Assembly: GCA_016714765.1 (NCBI GenBank)
Contig: JADKCF010000007.1
Location: 62,001 to 126,000 of the forward strand
DNA length: 64,000 nt
Reading direction: 5' to 3'
Source of the DNA: Saprospiraceae bacterium
GTDB taxonomy: Bacteria > Bacteroidota > Bacteroidia > Chitinophagales > Saprospiraceae
The translations under genes were made by a program, and so were the position numbers. Positions 8,370 to 18,534 of this stretch are shown here, in pieces. Under the pieces are notes generated by a model that was given only the letters and a program-made list of their open reading frames with translations, had not been told where the DNA came from and did no database searches. Position 1 is the first letter of the stretch. Each line of letters begins with the position of its first letter.

Positions 8370-10171
8370 GTAGAATCAATGATTTTGTAGTCAGATTTGC
8401 CAATGTCAATGGTACAGGTTCTGCCAGTGCCAACTATCTTTTTGCCAAGTCTGTATTCAGGATGGGGGTGCCCGTTTCTGCAAAGAACATTTTTCCATCC
8501 AATATCCAGGGCTTACCCACGTGGTACGAAGTGAGGGTATGCGAAAAAGGTTACCTCGGCCGAAAGGAAGGTATAGACCTTATGGTCAGTGTCAATCCGC
8601 AAAGCTTTAAGAGAGATATAGCAAGTGTCAAGACCGGTGGATATTTTCTGTATGACAATACCAAACCACTTCATGAGGAATTCCTGAGAGATGACATACA
8701 TTTTATAGGAGTACCCCTGATGGATATTTGTAACAGGGAGTTTACTGATCCGCGCCAAAAACAACTATTTAAAAATATCGTCTATGTAGGAGCCATTGTA
8801 AGGTTGCTCAATATAGATACATCCATCATTGAAGGTCTCTTTGCAGAACAATTTCAAGGTAAAGAAAAACTTATTGCCCCCAATGTAAAAGCTTTGCATT
8901 TAGGAAGTGATTATGTGAGGGATAATTTTAGATATCCCCTGGAATTCAGCGTAGAAGTCCGTGATCTTGTTGGGGATTCTATCATGATTGATGGGAATAG
9001 TGCTGCAGGATTAGGTGCAGTATATGGCGGGGCTTCCGTGGTATCCTGGTATCCTATCACCCCGTCTACCTCATTAGTAAGTGCATTTGAGGATTATGCC
9101 AAAAAATTGCGTAAAGACCCACTGACAGGTAAAAACAACTATTCCATCGTTCAGGCTGAAGACGAACTAGCTGCGATAGGTATGGCCATCGGAGCCAACT
9201 GGAATGGTGCCAGATCTTTTACTGCCACCAGCGGCCCGGGTATATCTCTGATGAGTGAGTTTCTGGGATTGGCATATTATGCAGAACTTCCTGTAGTACT
9301 GGTTGATGTCCAGCGTTCAGGTCCCTCAACCGGTATGCCTACAAGAACCCAGCAATCTGACTTCATTTCTGCGGCATATGCGTCACATGGAGACACCAAG
9401 CACATATTGCTTATTCCATCTACTCCCACAGAGTGTTTTGACATGATGGCAGATGCTTTTGATTATGCAGAACAATTGCAAACTCCTGTCATCATGATGT
9501 CCGACCTGGATCTGGGTATGAATGAACATATGACCTCACCCTTCCAATGGGATGACAACAGAAAATATAAACGCGGAAAAGTACTTACTGCATCACAATT
9601 GGATACTTTACCATCCTGGGGACGATACAGGGACGTAGATGGTGATGGCATTCCATATCGTACTTTGCCCGGCACACATCCCACCAAAGGTTCATATTTC
9701 ACCAGAGGTAGTTCGCATGATGAAAATGCAGCATATTCAGAAGATTCAGCTACCTATGTGAGGATCATGGATAGATTGCTAAAAAAACTGGAGACTGCAA
9801 AAAAAATACTACCTGCACCGCAAGTATACCAATCAGGCAAAAATTCTGACCATGCTATCTTATTTTACGGGACCTCCATGCATGCTGCTGAAGAAGCTTT
9901 GGACGTCCTTAAAATGGAAGGTACTCCCATGGATGCTATTAGGATAAAGGCTTTCCCATTCAGTTTTGAAGTCTCTGAGTTTATTGAACTATATGACAAA
10001 GTGTTTGTAATAGAACAAAACAGAGATGCTCAGGTGAGAGCATTGCTGATAAACGAGCTGGAAATAAACCCCAAAAAGCTGGTAAAAGTATTAAACTATG
10101 ACGGCACGCCCATTACTGCAGATTTCATTTTGAAAAGCATACACCAACACCTTATTCAACCCAACAACTAA
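8366..10171 (+). CDS. 2-oxoacid:ferredoxin oxidoreductase, fused gamma-alpha subunit (KorA type)
   Basis: About 601 residues. The first 190 or so are a gamma domain (FANVNGTGSASANYL). The rest is the alpha/pyrimidine-binding domain with YPITPSTSLVSAFEDY, QAEDELAAIGMAIGA, TATSGPGISLMSEFLG and DVQRSGPSTGMPTRTQQSD. With the beta subunit it would decarboxylate a 2-oxoacid (2-oxoglutarate most likely, from overall resemblance to KorA) to the acyl-CoA while reducing ferredoxin. The start at 8366 overlaps the preceding stop in an ATGA. Substrate cannot be fixed from sequence alone; pyruvate or branched 2-oxoacids are alternatives. Confidence 0.9.
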   Translation: MSRINDFVVRFANVNGTGSASANYLFAKSVFRMGVPVSAKNIFPSNIQGLPTWYEVRVCEKGYLGRKEGIDLMVSVNPQSFKRDIASVKTGGYFLYDNTKPLHEEFLRDDIHFIGVPLMDICNREFTDPRQKQLFKNIVYVGAIVRLLNIDTSIIEGLFAEQFQGKEKLIAPNVKALHLGSDYVRDNFRYPLEFSVEVRDLVGDSIMIDGNSAAGLGAVYGGASVVSWYPITPSTSLVSAFEDYAKKLRKDPLTGKNNYSIVQAEDELAAIGMAIGANWNGARSFTATSGPGISLMSEFLGLAYYAELPVVLVDVQRSGPSTGMPTRTQQSDFISAAYASHGDTKHILLIPSTPTECFDMMADAFDYAEQLQTPVIMMSDLDLGMNEHMTSPFQWDDNRKYKRGKVLTASQLDTLPSWGRYRDVDGDGIPYRTLPGTHPTKGSYFTRGSSHDENAAYSEDSATYVRIMDRLLKKLETAKKILPAPQVYQSGKNSDHAILFYGTSMHAAEEALDVLKMEGTPMDAIRIKAFPFSFEVSEFIELYDKVFVIEQNRDAQVRALLINELEINPKKLVKVLNYDGTPITADFILKSIHQHLIQPNN

Positions 10172-10178
10172 ATCTGAT

Positions 10179-11231
10179 ATGACTTATATAAAACCAAAAT
10201 TCGCGCATCCCAGGCTTCCTAAGAACGAACTTGGATTTACCCGTAAAGAGTATGAGGGTTCGCTTTCTACGTTATGTGCAGGCTGTGGACATGACTCCAT
10301 CAGTGCAGCCATAGTGGATGCTTGTTTTGAAATGAATATAGAACCTCATAGAGTAGCAAAAATGTCAGGAATCGGCTGTTCGTCCAAGACACCGGCTTAC
10401 TTTCTAAGCAATTCACACGGATTTAACTCCGTTCATGGCCGTATGCCCTCGGTCACTACCGGTGCCAATCTTGCCAATCGATCTATGATTTATCTGGGAG
10501 TATCTGGAGATGGAGACACCGCATCTATAGGCATGGGGCAATTTGCGCACGTCGTCCGCAGAAATCTCAATATGACCTATATCGTGATGAATAATGGATG
10601 TTATGGTCTTACAAAAGGTCAGGACTCAGCTACTGCAGATTATGGTTCGGTCAATAAGACAGGCAATATGAATAGCTTTGAAGGAATAGACCTTTGTGCC
10701 TTGGCAATAGAACTTGGAGCGACTTTTGTTGCACAGAGTTTTAGCGGTGATAAAGGACAACTGATACCTATCATAAAAGCAGCCCTCTCCCACTCTGGAT
10801 TTGCACTGATCAATGTCGTATCTCCTTGTGTCACATTCAATAATAATCAGGGTTCTACAAAGTCTTATGATTACGTCAGAGAACATAATGAAACCCTGTC
10901 CAGTCTTGATTTTGTGCCTGTGAAGGAAGAAATCCTTACCGATTATGATCACACTAAAGTAACAATGGTGGAAATGCATGACGGATCTATGATCAAGCTT
11001 AATAAATTGTCACCTGAATGGAATCCTGAAGACAAACTCTCTATAATGACAGCCCTTCACAAAGCCCGTGAAAAACATGAAATCCTCACCGGCTTACTCT
11101 ACATCGATAATCAAAGTACTGAACTCAACGAGCTCCTCAACACCACAAGTGTGCCACTTAATCAACTTACAGAAAAAGAATTGTGTCCGGGTAGTGCTAT
11201 TTTGGAGGAGATATGCAGGGGTTTACGCTAA
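10179..11231 (+). CDS. 2-oxoacid:ferredoxin oxidoreductase beta subunit (KorB type)
   Basis: This 350-residue TPP-binding subunit carries CAGCGHDSISAAIV, the GDGDTASIGMGQF motif for Mg-TPP, and NNGCYGLTKGQDSAT, all typical of KorB-like beta chains. There is no ferredoxin-like cysteine cluster of its own, so electrons must leave through a separate ferredoxin or the Fe-S flavoprotein encoded two genes upstream. The gap to the alpha gene is 7 bases. It converges on the yihY-like gene with almost no spacer. Confidence 0.92.
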   Translation: MTYIKPKFAHPRLPKNELGFTRKEYEGSLSTLCAGCGHDSISAAIVDACFEMNIEPHRVAKMSGIGCSSKTPAYFLSNSHGFNSVHGRMPSVTTGANLANRSMIYLGVSGDGDTASIGMGQFAHVVRRNLNMTYIVMNNGCYGLTKGQDSATADYGSVNKTGNMNSFEGIDLCALAIELGATFVAQSFSGDKGQLIPIIKAALSHSGFALINVVSPCVTFNNNQGSTKSYDYVREHNETLSSLDFVPVKEEILTDYDHTKVTMVEMHDGSMIKLNKLSPEWNPEDKLSIMTALHKAREKHEILTGLLYIDNQSTELNELLNTTSVPLNQLTEKELCPGSAILEEICRGLR

Positions 11232-11236
11232 TAAAC

Positions 11237-12220
11237 CTACTCCTTCAGTTTTGGAGTATTTACTTCGTTGATTTTTTGCTTTTTATATCTGATGGTCTTG
11301 TGAATTGCCAGACTTGCATTGAGTTCAAATCCAGCTAGTATGATGAAGGAGTTAAATTGAATCCAAATCATAATGACAATCAAGGCCCCGATAGAGCCGT
11401 AAAGTTCATTGTATCTGCCAAAATTATTGATAAAAAAACTAAATCCAAGTGAGGTCAGTAAAGAAAAGACCGTAGCAGTAATGGCACCTACATTGATAAA
11501 TGAAATCCTCCTGTGCATGGATGGCCCATAAGCATATATGATAGTAATGCCTGTATAGACCATAAAAATGGCAAACATCCAATTGAAAACACTAAACGAA
11601 ACCAAAAGGGAATCAGAAACATGCAATGAATCTCTAAGGTAATCGACAACCTTTCCTTCCATTACCAAAAGGATCAATGATACAATCAGAAGCAAGGATA
11701 ACACGACTGTTAGCCCAATGGCAATTATTCTGCTATGCACCCAATGTCTGTCTTTAAAGGTGTCATTGTACACTTTGTCAAAGCCTGACATGAGGGTGAG
11801 CATACCATTAGAAGAAAAAAACAAAGCGAACAAGGCTCCCAATGAAAGTAAGCCATCCCTTTTAATAGATGTTATATCATCTACAATGGAAAAAATGTAT
11901 TCATGGGCACTCTTGGGTAGGACACCTCTTAGCTCTACATTGAGCATATTGGTGTAATCCTTCACTATAGGAAATAAAGGCAGCAATGTAAAAAAGAAAA
12001 TTATGGCAGGAAAAATAGAGAGAAACAAACTGAATGAAATGGAATTTGCCCTTGTGGTAATACTGTCTTTTTGTGTTTCTTTAATCACAAATACTAATGC
12101 TTCATGCAGTGTAACTCCAGAAAAACCAGGCGGACTATATCCCTTAGACCATTTGATTATTTTTTTTACAAATGGAACATTAAAAAATATTTCCTCCAAA
12201 TTCTGTTTGCGCTTTATCAA
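11237..12220 (-). CDS. YihY/BrkB family inner-membrane protein
   Basis: A 327-residue polytopic membrane protein of the YihY/virulence factor BrkB family, despite the name of unknown biochemical role. About six hydrophobic segments are visible, for example ISFSLFLSIFPAIIFFFTLL near residue 65 and IGALIVIMIWIQFNSFIILA near 275; the latter is the conserved C-terminal helix of the family. Its start overlaps the stop of the upstream thioesterase gene in an ATGA, so the two form one transcript. Confidence 0.88.
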   Translation of the reverse strand: MIKRKQNLEEIFFNVPFVKKIIKWSKGYSPPGFSGVTLHEALVFVIKETQKDSITTRANSISFSLFLSIFPAIIFFFTLLPLFPIVKDYTNMLNVELRGVLPKSAHEYIFSIVDDITSIKRDGLLSLGALFALFFSSNGMLTLMSGFDKVYNDTFKDRHWVHSRIIAIGLTVVLSLLLIVSLILLVMEGKVVDYLRDSLHVSDSLLVSFSVFNWMFAIFMVYTGITIIYAYGPSMHRRISFINVGAITATVFSLLTSLGFSFFINNFGRYNELYGSIGALIVIMIWIQFNSFIILAGFELNASLAIHKTIRYKKQKINEVNTPKLKE

Positions 12221-12633
12221 AACAAAGGCCTTAATTTTTCCAACATATACTCAGGACATGACACTTTTTTTTGTGTGATGGTGTCAATAAAAAACAACTT
12301 TACTTCTGCTTTATGAATTAACACCATTTCTTCGTTGAAAATTTCATTTTCGAATGAAATCATTCTGGAAGGTAGTACCGGCAACAAGGTCCGGATGGTA
12401 AGCTCTTCATCATACTTCGCAGGAGCCAAAAATCTGGCATCTACATGCACAACAGGCATGATGATTTTGTATTTATCTTCCAGTATCTTATACACCAACC
12501 CCAAACTACGCATGGTTTCGACCCTACCTATCTCATATAATTGTGCGTAATTTCCGTAATAAAGATACCCCATCATATCCGTATCACCATATCTTACTCT
12601 AACTTTAAAATCAAAACTATACATAACACCCAA
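12217..12633 (-). CDS. YbgC/4HBT-type acyl-CoA thioesterase
   Basis: A 138-residue hotdog-fold protein. The active-site region reads VRVRYGDTDMMGYLYYGNYAQLYE, with the Asp of the 4-hydroxybenzoyl-CoA thioesterase/YbgC family in TDMMGYLYYGNY. Family members hydrolyse short acyl-CoA thioesters; the substrate here is unknown. It sits between the arginine deiminase gene (3-base gap) and the yihY-like gene (4-base overlap), all read on the minus strand. Confidence 0.9.
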   Translation of the reverse strand: MGVMYSFDFKVRVRYGDTDMMGYLYYGNYAQLYEIGRVETMRSLGLVYKILEDKYKIIMPVVHVDARFLAPAKYDEELTIRTLLPVLPSRMISFENEIFNEEMVLIHKAEVKLFFIDTITQKKVSCPEYMLEKLRPLF

Positions 12634-12636
12634 TCG

Positions 12637-13893
12637 TTATATTGTATCTCTGACAATAGGACAAGTCATACAGTGAGAGCCTCCTCTGGCTCGTGACAAC
12701 TCATTGGATGGCAGAGTAATAATTGTTTTTTCGATGGTGGCAGGATCTATGCGTCCTTCGCTGATTTTGTCCAGTAGTTCCCTGGCATGTATGATAGTAT
12801 ATCCCGCGTTTATAAGCGATTGTTCTGTCTTGGGGTTCCTGTCATATGTCAATGCTACACCCGGTCTGACAGCCACAAGATTACATCCATCCGTCCATTG
12901 TTCTCTTTCCTGGTAAGGCGTAACTCCCTCTCCAGTAAAGATAAAATTTATCTTTGGGTTGATCTCATGTATTAAAAAATTCTTTACTGAATCATATACT
13001 ATTTCAGCTCCGTTTTTACGGAATACTTTCACATTGGAACTTACACCATCAAATACAGTAGGTTTGAAGCAGACCAGGTCATTATGATCGATCATTGTAA
13101 ATAAAGTATCTATGTGCATACAAGTCCTGTCAGATGGTATATTTATCTGCGCCACATTACTGATTAGACCTTTTGCAAAAAGTACGTCTTTTACACATTT
13201 TATAGCATAGTCTGTCGTCCTCTCTGAGCAACCAATCAACACAAAATCATCATTGAGCATCATTACATCACCCCCCTCCAATGAAACTACTTCTCCTTTT
13301 TTAGATGGTGGAAACCTATCGAGGTGGTTGAGATTAATAATTTTACCTTGTTCATTAAGTCCTTTGAAGAGCGGGTGAGCGTAAAATATAAATCGAGTTA
13401 GCAGATTTTCACGATAACGTGCTGATTTTGCCGCCTTGGTTATTATAATGTGATCTTTTATGACCACTGCAATATCTCGCGTAAAAATAAAATTGGGTAT
13501 GGGATCAAAATAAATATGATCTTCATCCTGATAATACCCTGTGATAAGCAATTTTGTCAGTGACTTGTGGTCTAGCGTCATAAAAAAAGGCTTCACCGAA
13601 ACAGGCAACTCTTCGTAATCTACAATTTTGTCTATCAGCTCCTCTTTAATATCAGGGCTTGCCTCAAAACCTTCTTCTATCAGTCGTAGCGTGTCAAGTA
13701 CATTTTCTTTCCCAATTAGGTGCTGTAAAACCCGACGAAAAACATCATGTTCTTCTCTCATCTGTGGAAGGTAAACTATGTCATCAAACAATAATTCCTC
13801 CGCTTTTTTGGGAGATATCCTGGCAATACCGTCGTCAGGCTTATGAATAATTACTTTTCTAAGTGTTCCTATTTCCGAATTTACATTCAGCAT
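12637..13893 (-). CDS. arginine deiminase family protein
   Basis: 418 residues from MLNVNSEIGTLRKVIIHKP, which I take as the start because an extension to 13935 adds unrelated residues. Arginine deiminase hydrolyses arginine to citrulline and ammonia. The guanidino-enzyme signatures are present: LEGGDVMMLND, the His loop RTCMHIDTLFTMID, and the C-terminal nucleophile GGSHCMTCPIVRD. No ornithine carbamoyltransferase or carbamate kinase gene is adjacent, so this may be a stand-alone deiminase rather than a full ADI pathway. Confidence 0.87.
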   Translation of the reverse strand: MLNVNSEIGTLRKVIIHKPDDGIARISPKKAEELLFDDIVYLPQMREEHDVFRRVLQHLIGKENVLDTLRLIEEGFEASPDIKEELIDKIVDYEELPVSVKPFFMTLDHKSLTKLLITGYYQDEDHIYFDPIPNFIFTRDIAVVIKDHIIITKAAKSARYRENLLTRFIFYAHPLFKGLNEQGKIINLNHLDRFPPSKKGEVVSLEGGDVMMLNDDFVLIGCSERTTDYAIKCVKDVLFAKGLISNVAQINIPSDRTCMHIDTLFTMIDHNDLVCFKPTVFDGVSSNVKVFRKNGAEIVYDSVKNFLIHEINPKINFIFTGEGVTPYQEREQWTDGCNLVAVRPGVALTYDRNPKTEQSLINAGYTIIHARELLDKISEGRIDPATIEKTIITLPSNELSRARGGSHCMTCPIVRDTI

Positions 13894-14084
13894 ACAATTT
13901 GATTTTGGTTTCAGTTGCGAAGATAAGCAAAACAACCCGAAGCAAAAAAATACTACTCATCAAATAATATTTGGATGCTTCTGAATCCAATCCATTGAAA
14001 CAGTTAAAACTTGAACTTGAATCAATATGATACAAATCACTTGAACAAACAATCATGGTCATGATATTACACTCTCCACCCTTT

Positions 14085-14092
14085 TATTTTTG
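14085..14092 (+). promoter_or_regulatory. -7 promoter element
   Basis: TATTTTTG matches TAnnTTTG and lies 46 bases before the ATG at 14139, supporting that start for the small gene downstream. Confidence 0.6.
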
Positions 14093-14138
14093 TGTTGTCA
14101 ATAAAGTTAAGATTCAATCAATTTATAAATCTAATAAC

Positions 14139-14527
14139 ATGTCAAAAGATAATAAAGTCTACCTATCAGACTTGCATTTCGAACACAAACAATGGACTAA
14201 CGAACTCAAATTTTGGGAAGAAGAAATATCATTGTTTAACAAAAGACTTGGTGAAGTTGTGGTTAGGTACACCTCTAACGAAATAAGAGCCAAAATAGAA
14301 CATTTCCAAAATCAGTTCATCCTGCATGATGAAGTCATTGACTTTCTGAAAAAGATATTAAAAAGCATGAGAAAATGATTGCTCAGCAAGCAGAAGACCA
14401 TCCGGTGGCAATTGATCGTGTTCATTTTAATGATCATATAGAACTCAGAGACAGAATGGATACACAACGCAAAATATACAGCGACTTAAAATCTGACTAT
14501 TTTAGCTTCCTGTCTAAAACAATGTAA
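14139..14527 (+). CDS. small coiled-coil protein of unknown function, split by one frameshift
   Basis: I do not recognise this gene. It starts MSKDNKVYLSDLHFEH and is charged and helical, with likely coiled-coil character. The first frame stops at 14378, but the next frame continues as EKMIAQQAEDHPVAIDRVHFNDH and ends ...FSFLSKTM at 14527. Adding one A to the run at 14349-14353 joins them into a protein of about 129 residues. It is preceded by a promoter element and followed by the converging ATPase gene. Confidence 0.7.
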
Positions 14528-14582
14528 ACTTTTCATTTAAGCTTTGATATAAGGTATGAAATCAAATGGTTTTATACCTTTT

Positions 14583-17086
14583 TTATTTTAAAGGTGTCTG
14601 TCTTAAATATAACTTATAGATTTCTATCCACATCACACCAATAAAAGAAGCGGTCAGACAAACCAATATATCCACCCAACCCAGTGACACAAAACTGAAA
14701 ATATCTCTCAATGGCAGAGTGTAAATGGACAACATGAGGATAAGAACTGAAACGCCGATTACGAGTGGGATTAAATTGTTTTTATACCTCAATGTGAATA
14801 AAATGGAGTGATAAAAGGATCTGTTTTCGAGGGTTAAAAAGACATTGCTAAAAATAAAGTAGTATAAACCATAGTGCGTATATAACTACCTTCTTCTCCT
14901 TGCTGAATTAAATAATAACCTAATCCCAGACAGGCAGCAGTGATGGCCAATCCCTGTAATATACTCAATGACAGTTCTTTAAACGAAAAGAAATTTTCAC
15001 TTAGTTTCCTGGGTGCTTTAAGCATACTTAACTTTTCGCCTGGTTCATTTTCATAGATGACTGAGCAGGTAGGTCCCATGATTAATTCTAAAAATATCAC
15101 ATGAACCGGTGTGAAAATATCAGTAAAACTCCAATAAAAAAACATAGGAAGTGCCACTATCAAGATTATTGGTATATGAATAGATATGATGTATCGGATG
15201 GCTTTTTTCAGATTTTCATATATACGCCTGCCCAAAGCTATAGAATCAGTCATCCATAAGAGATTATCATCCATCAGGACCAGGCCAGCAGCTGATTTGG
15301 CCACTTCACTTCCCCCAAGCCCCATGGCAATGCCTATATGAGCGGCTTTGAGCGCGGGACCATCATTGACGCCATCACCCGTCATGGCTACTACTTCACC
15401 ATTGGCCTTGAGAGCTTCGATGATTTTTAATTTGGCCGCAGGAAACATTCTGGCAAAAACATTGATTGTTTTGACATCCAACTGAAGTTTTGCCATCTCT
15501 GTTTTCATAATCTCCTCGCCCTCCATCACGGATCCAGCATGGTGAATGCCCGTCATTTTTGCTATAGATGTTGCAGTATGGGCATGGTCTCCAGTGATCA
15601 TTTTCACATCAATGCCCGCTTTATAAAACACCTCCAAAGTCTGCTGAATATTTTCTTTAGGTGGATCATAAAAAGCTACAACACCGGCAAAGTCATAAAC
15701 AAATGAAGATTGCTCTTCCGGTAAGGCACCCCTCCCGTTAAATACAACTTCCCCAACTCCCAAAACCCTGAATCCCCTGTATGCCAGTTGCTCTACCTTT
15801 TTCAGAATCAGTTCGATTTCAGTAGTATTAAGTGTAGATTGCTTAAGTATTCCTTCCACACTGCCTTTTACAGCAATTGTATATGATGCATCACTATGTT
15901 TGAAAACGTGCGTCATCATAGGCGGGCTTCCACCCAAAGGATATTCCTTTACCAGGCTACTGGTCGGCCTCCTGTCGCATGTTGAAACCTGGCCGAAGAC
16001 CTGATGTAACTGAATTTCCATCTTGTCTATGGCATCTGGCTCAGAGGCCCACATAGCCAATTCAAAAACTTTACAATACTCGAATGGTTGGGTAGTAAAA
16101 TCAAATAACCGGTTGGAGTCCATATCGTATACAGCTACCAATTCCATTATATTCTGCGTCAATGTCCCGGTCTTATCTGCACAGATGACAGTAGAAGCAC
16201 CCAATGTTTCTACAGTATAAGGATTCTTAGCAATAACACCTTTTTTAAACATATGATAAGCACCCAATGCCATAAATGTACTGAATGCAACAGGAATTTC
16301 TTCAGGCAAGACAGACATTGCCAATGTCATTCCTTTCAGCAGACTGGCAGCTATCTGATGGGTTTGTAGATAAGTAAGGACAACCACCAAAATAAAAGCC
16401 AACATACCAAAGACTACCATAAAGGTTGTAAATTTTCTTATCTGAAGTTGTAATGGTGTACGCACTACTTTTATATCATCCAGCAGAGCACCTATTTTAC
16501 CTATTTCGGAATGTTGTCCTACTGCAAGTACCCTAGCTGTACATGTACCCGATAATACCTGTGTACCTTTATAAATTCTGTTTTGCTCGAAGGTAGTCGA
16601 TTTAAAAACCGGCAAGGATTCTCCGGTCAGAATACTTTCATTTACACTAAAATCGTGCGCTTCTAGAATTTCTGCATCAGCTGAAACCAAGTTGCCGTCT
16701 TCCGCCATAATGATATCCCCAACGACAAGGTCATCACTGTATATCTCTAATATTTTTCCTGACCGCAGTACTTTAGCTTTGGATGATGATAATTTCTTCA
16801 ACGAATCCACTGCGTTTCTGCTCCTTTGTTCCTGATAAAGCGAAATGCCCGCTACAAAAAACAATGCCACTATCATCAGTATTCCTTCATGTATCTCTCC
16901 CAATATAAAATAAATTACTGCTGTACAAATGAGTAGCAAAAACATGGGTTCGAGAACAATCTCTTTGATGATTTGTCTTATACCTGATTGATAATCAGAT
17001 GTTAAAGCATTACTTCCAAAAGTAACCCTTTGGGTTGCTACCTGATTCTCGTCTAGTCCTTTTATATTGGATTTGCCTTCTTTCAT
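14583..17086 (-). CDS. cation-translocating P-type ATPase (P2-like), split by one frameshift near the C-terminus
   Basis: About 834 residues after joining. Motifs in order are the actuator LTGESLPV, the phosphorylation site DKTGTLTQN, MITGDHAHTA, and the hinge MTGDGVNDGPALKAAHIGIA, with M1-M10-type hydrophobic segments around them. The first frame ends ...LFLAMSF; the final 70 residues lie in another frame and restart ...LRYKNNLIPLVIGVSVL. Adding one base to the run at 14836-14840 makes it continuous through ENRSFY. M4 reads SVLPEEIPVAF and the M6 region reads ELIMGPTCSVIYENEP, unlike textbook Ca2+ pumps, so the transported ion is left open. Confidence 0.88.
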
Positions 17087-17252
17087 TAATGCAATTTACG
17101 ATTCTATGCAAAATAACTAAAAATTGCCGTAATAGGATACACTTTAGGAGATTATTATATCGTAGAAAAAAATTGAAATCATACCATGTTTAAGGAAAGT
17201 CGGACTAGTGTTAATTTTACATTATGATAAAATACCATTTCAACTAGTTGAT

Positions 17253-17260
17253 TATTTTTG
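17253..17260 (+). promoter_or_regulatory. -7 promoter element for the 6S-like RNA
   Basis: TATTTTTG, a full TAnnTTTG match, ends 15 bases before the first closing-stem base of the structured RNA at 17275. Confidence 0.65.
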
Positions 17261-17266
17261 CGCCCA

Positions 17267-17430
17267 ATAAAAAATGAGGACTGCAAAACTAACTCAATTT
17301 CATTATTGTGTTTATGATTCTGAGCACGAACAACTACTGATCCTAGGCACCATCAATCTTCGGTTATTGGGATGACCTCATGGGGATCTCTCTTGTCGTG
17401 TTTTTTTGTCTTGCAGTCCTCAATACTAGG
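17267..17430 (+). ncRNA. ssrS: candidate 6S-like regulatory RNA (possible 6S-Flavo)
   Basis: A 12-bp closing stem pairs 17275-17286 with 17411-17422. Inside it, CACGA plus CAA pairs with TTG plus TCGTG. GATCC then pairs with GGATC, AGG with CCT, and CATC-AAT with ATT-GG-GATG around a loop containing TTCG. Between the closing stem and the next helix is a large asymmetric bubble (about 38 bases on the 5' side, about 10 on the 3' side). A long imperfect rod with one big central bubble, about 155 bases long, with its own promoter and no reading frame, is the 6S RNA design, in which the bubble imitates an open promoter. The 5' and 3' ends are approximate. The family assignment is inference from structure. 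Confidence 0.65.
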
Positions 17431-17668
17431 ATCTCAAAATAAAAAACTTCACATTTAAATGTCGTAAGACGATGCAAACATAACACAAAACATATTATAA
17501 AAAAACATAATATGATATTTTTTTTATATTTTTATTTTACTTATACTTTGATTTAATATATGTTGGTGGAAGTATCATATATATACAATTCACTATCATT
17601 GTTTTACAAACCAATCTTACAAGGAAAGACTCATAAAAGTAATATCAAATATAATACTGAAATGAGGA

Positions 17669-18334
17669 TTATTTATCTACCAATACCATTTCTCCTTTGA
17701 TCATCCAAGATACTCCAAATGCCCAAAGCGTAAATGTTTCCAACCAAAATACCAGATTATAAGTTGAGAGGACAGGGAATTGCTTGCCAAGCCACACCTT
17801 GTAAATAATAATCAATACCAAAAATGAAATCATCGCATAACCACAAACACGGTAAACATTATTTCTAATCAGCTTCATTGTTGTTATTTCTTTTGAGGCG
17901 TTTGTTTTGGTAAACAAAAATAGACAAAAGTAAGTCAAAGCAATAAAAAAAGATGTCGCACAACTGTAATGCAAGATGCCAGATAACGATAATGCCTCAC
18001 CTTCCATATCCGTCCCAAAAAAAGCAACTCCCAGAGCTGAAAAACCGGCCCAGTTACTTACAAAATTATCTCTGGCATCGTATCCTCTGTAACAAAATAG
18101 AAAAACAGCTATCGAGCAAAGGGCTCCCACAAAGATATCTCTCAGCAAAGTATTGTAATATGCACTGATGGATGGCTGGATACAGTCTCCGCAATAAACA
18201 CAACAACCAATCAACAATAATAACGGGAGCATGACACCAATCGTACCTACCAGCCTCCGTAGAAGCATATATGATATTAGCATCTGGTCAGGTGATTCAC
18301 TAACATCATTGTGTACATTATCTTTCACTTTCAT
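17669..18334 (-). CDS. polytopic membrane protein of unknown function
   Basis: 221 residues with about six membrane segments (for example LVGTIGVMLPLLLLIG, LCSIAVFLFCYRGYDARDN, TSFFIALTYFCLFLF). The conserved-looking stretch SISAYYNTLLRDIFVGALC and the RGYDARDNFVSNWAG segment are reminiscent of a widespread uncharacterised bacterial membrane family resembling DUF998-type proteins; I cannot name the family with confidence. It is divergent from pdxH and has no obvious partner. Confidence 0.8.
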   Translation of the reverse strand: MKVKDNVHNDVSESPDQMLISYMLLRRLVGTIGVMLPLLLLIGCCVYCGDCIQPSISAYYNTLLRDIFVGALCSIAVFLFCYRGYDARDNFVSNWAGFSALGVAFFGTDMEGEALSLSGILHYSCATSFFIALTYFCLFLFTKTNASKEITTMKLIRNNVYRVCGYAMISFLVLIIIYKVWLGKQFPVLSTYNLVFWLETFTLWAFGVSWMIKGEMVLVDK

Positions 18335-18497
18335 TTGCTTGATTATTATCTCATGTTTTAAACTTCAGGATGTAAATTAAGATATCGAAAGTATGAATAT
18401 TTACTAAAATTACACCTTTTTTAAAGTATAAATTAAAAAATGATTCTAATCACCACATAATGATGTCCAAATCATTAAAAAAATTGAATGTTTTGTC

Positions 18498-18505
18498 TAA
18501 TTTTG
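18498..18505 (+). promoter_or_regulatory. -7 promoter element for pdxH
   Basis: TAATTTTG matches TAnnTTTG. It lies inside the longest possible pdxH frame and 30 bases before ATG 18535, which argues for that ATG. Confidence 0.55.
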
Positions 18506-18534
18506 ACATTGTATATTATATTAATAACAATGCT

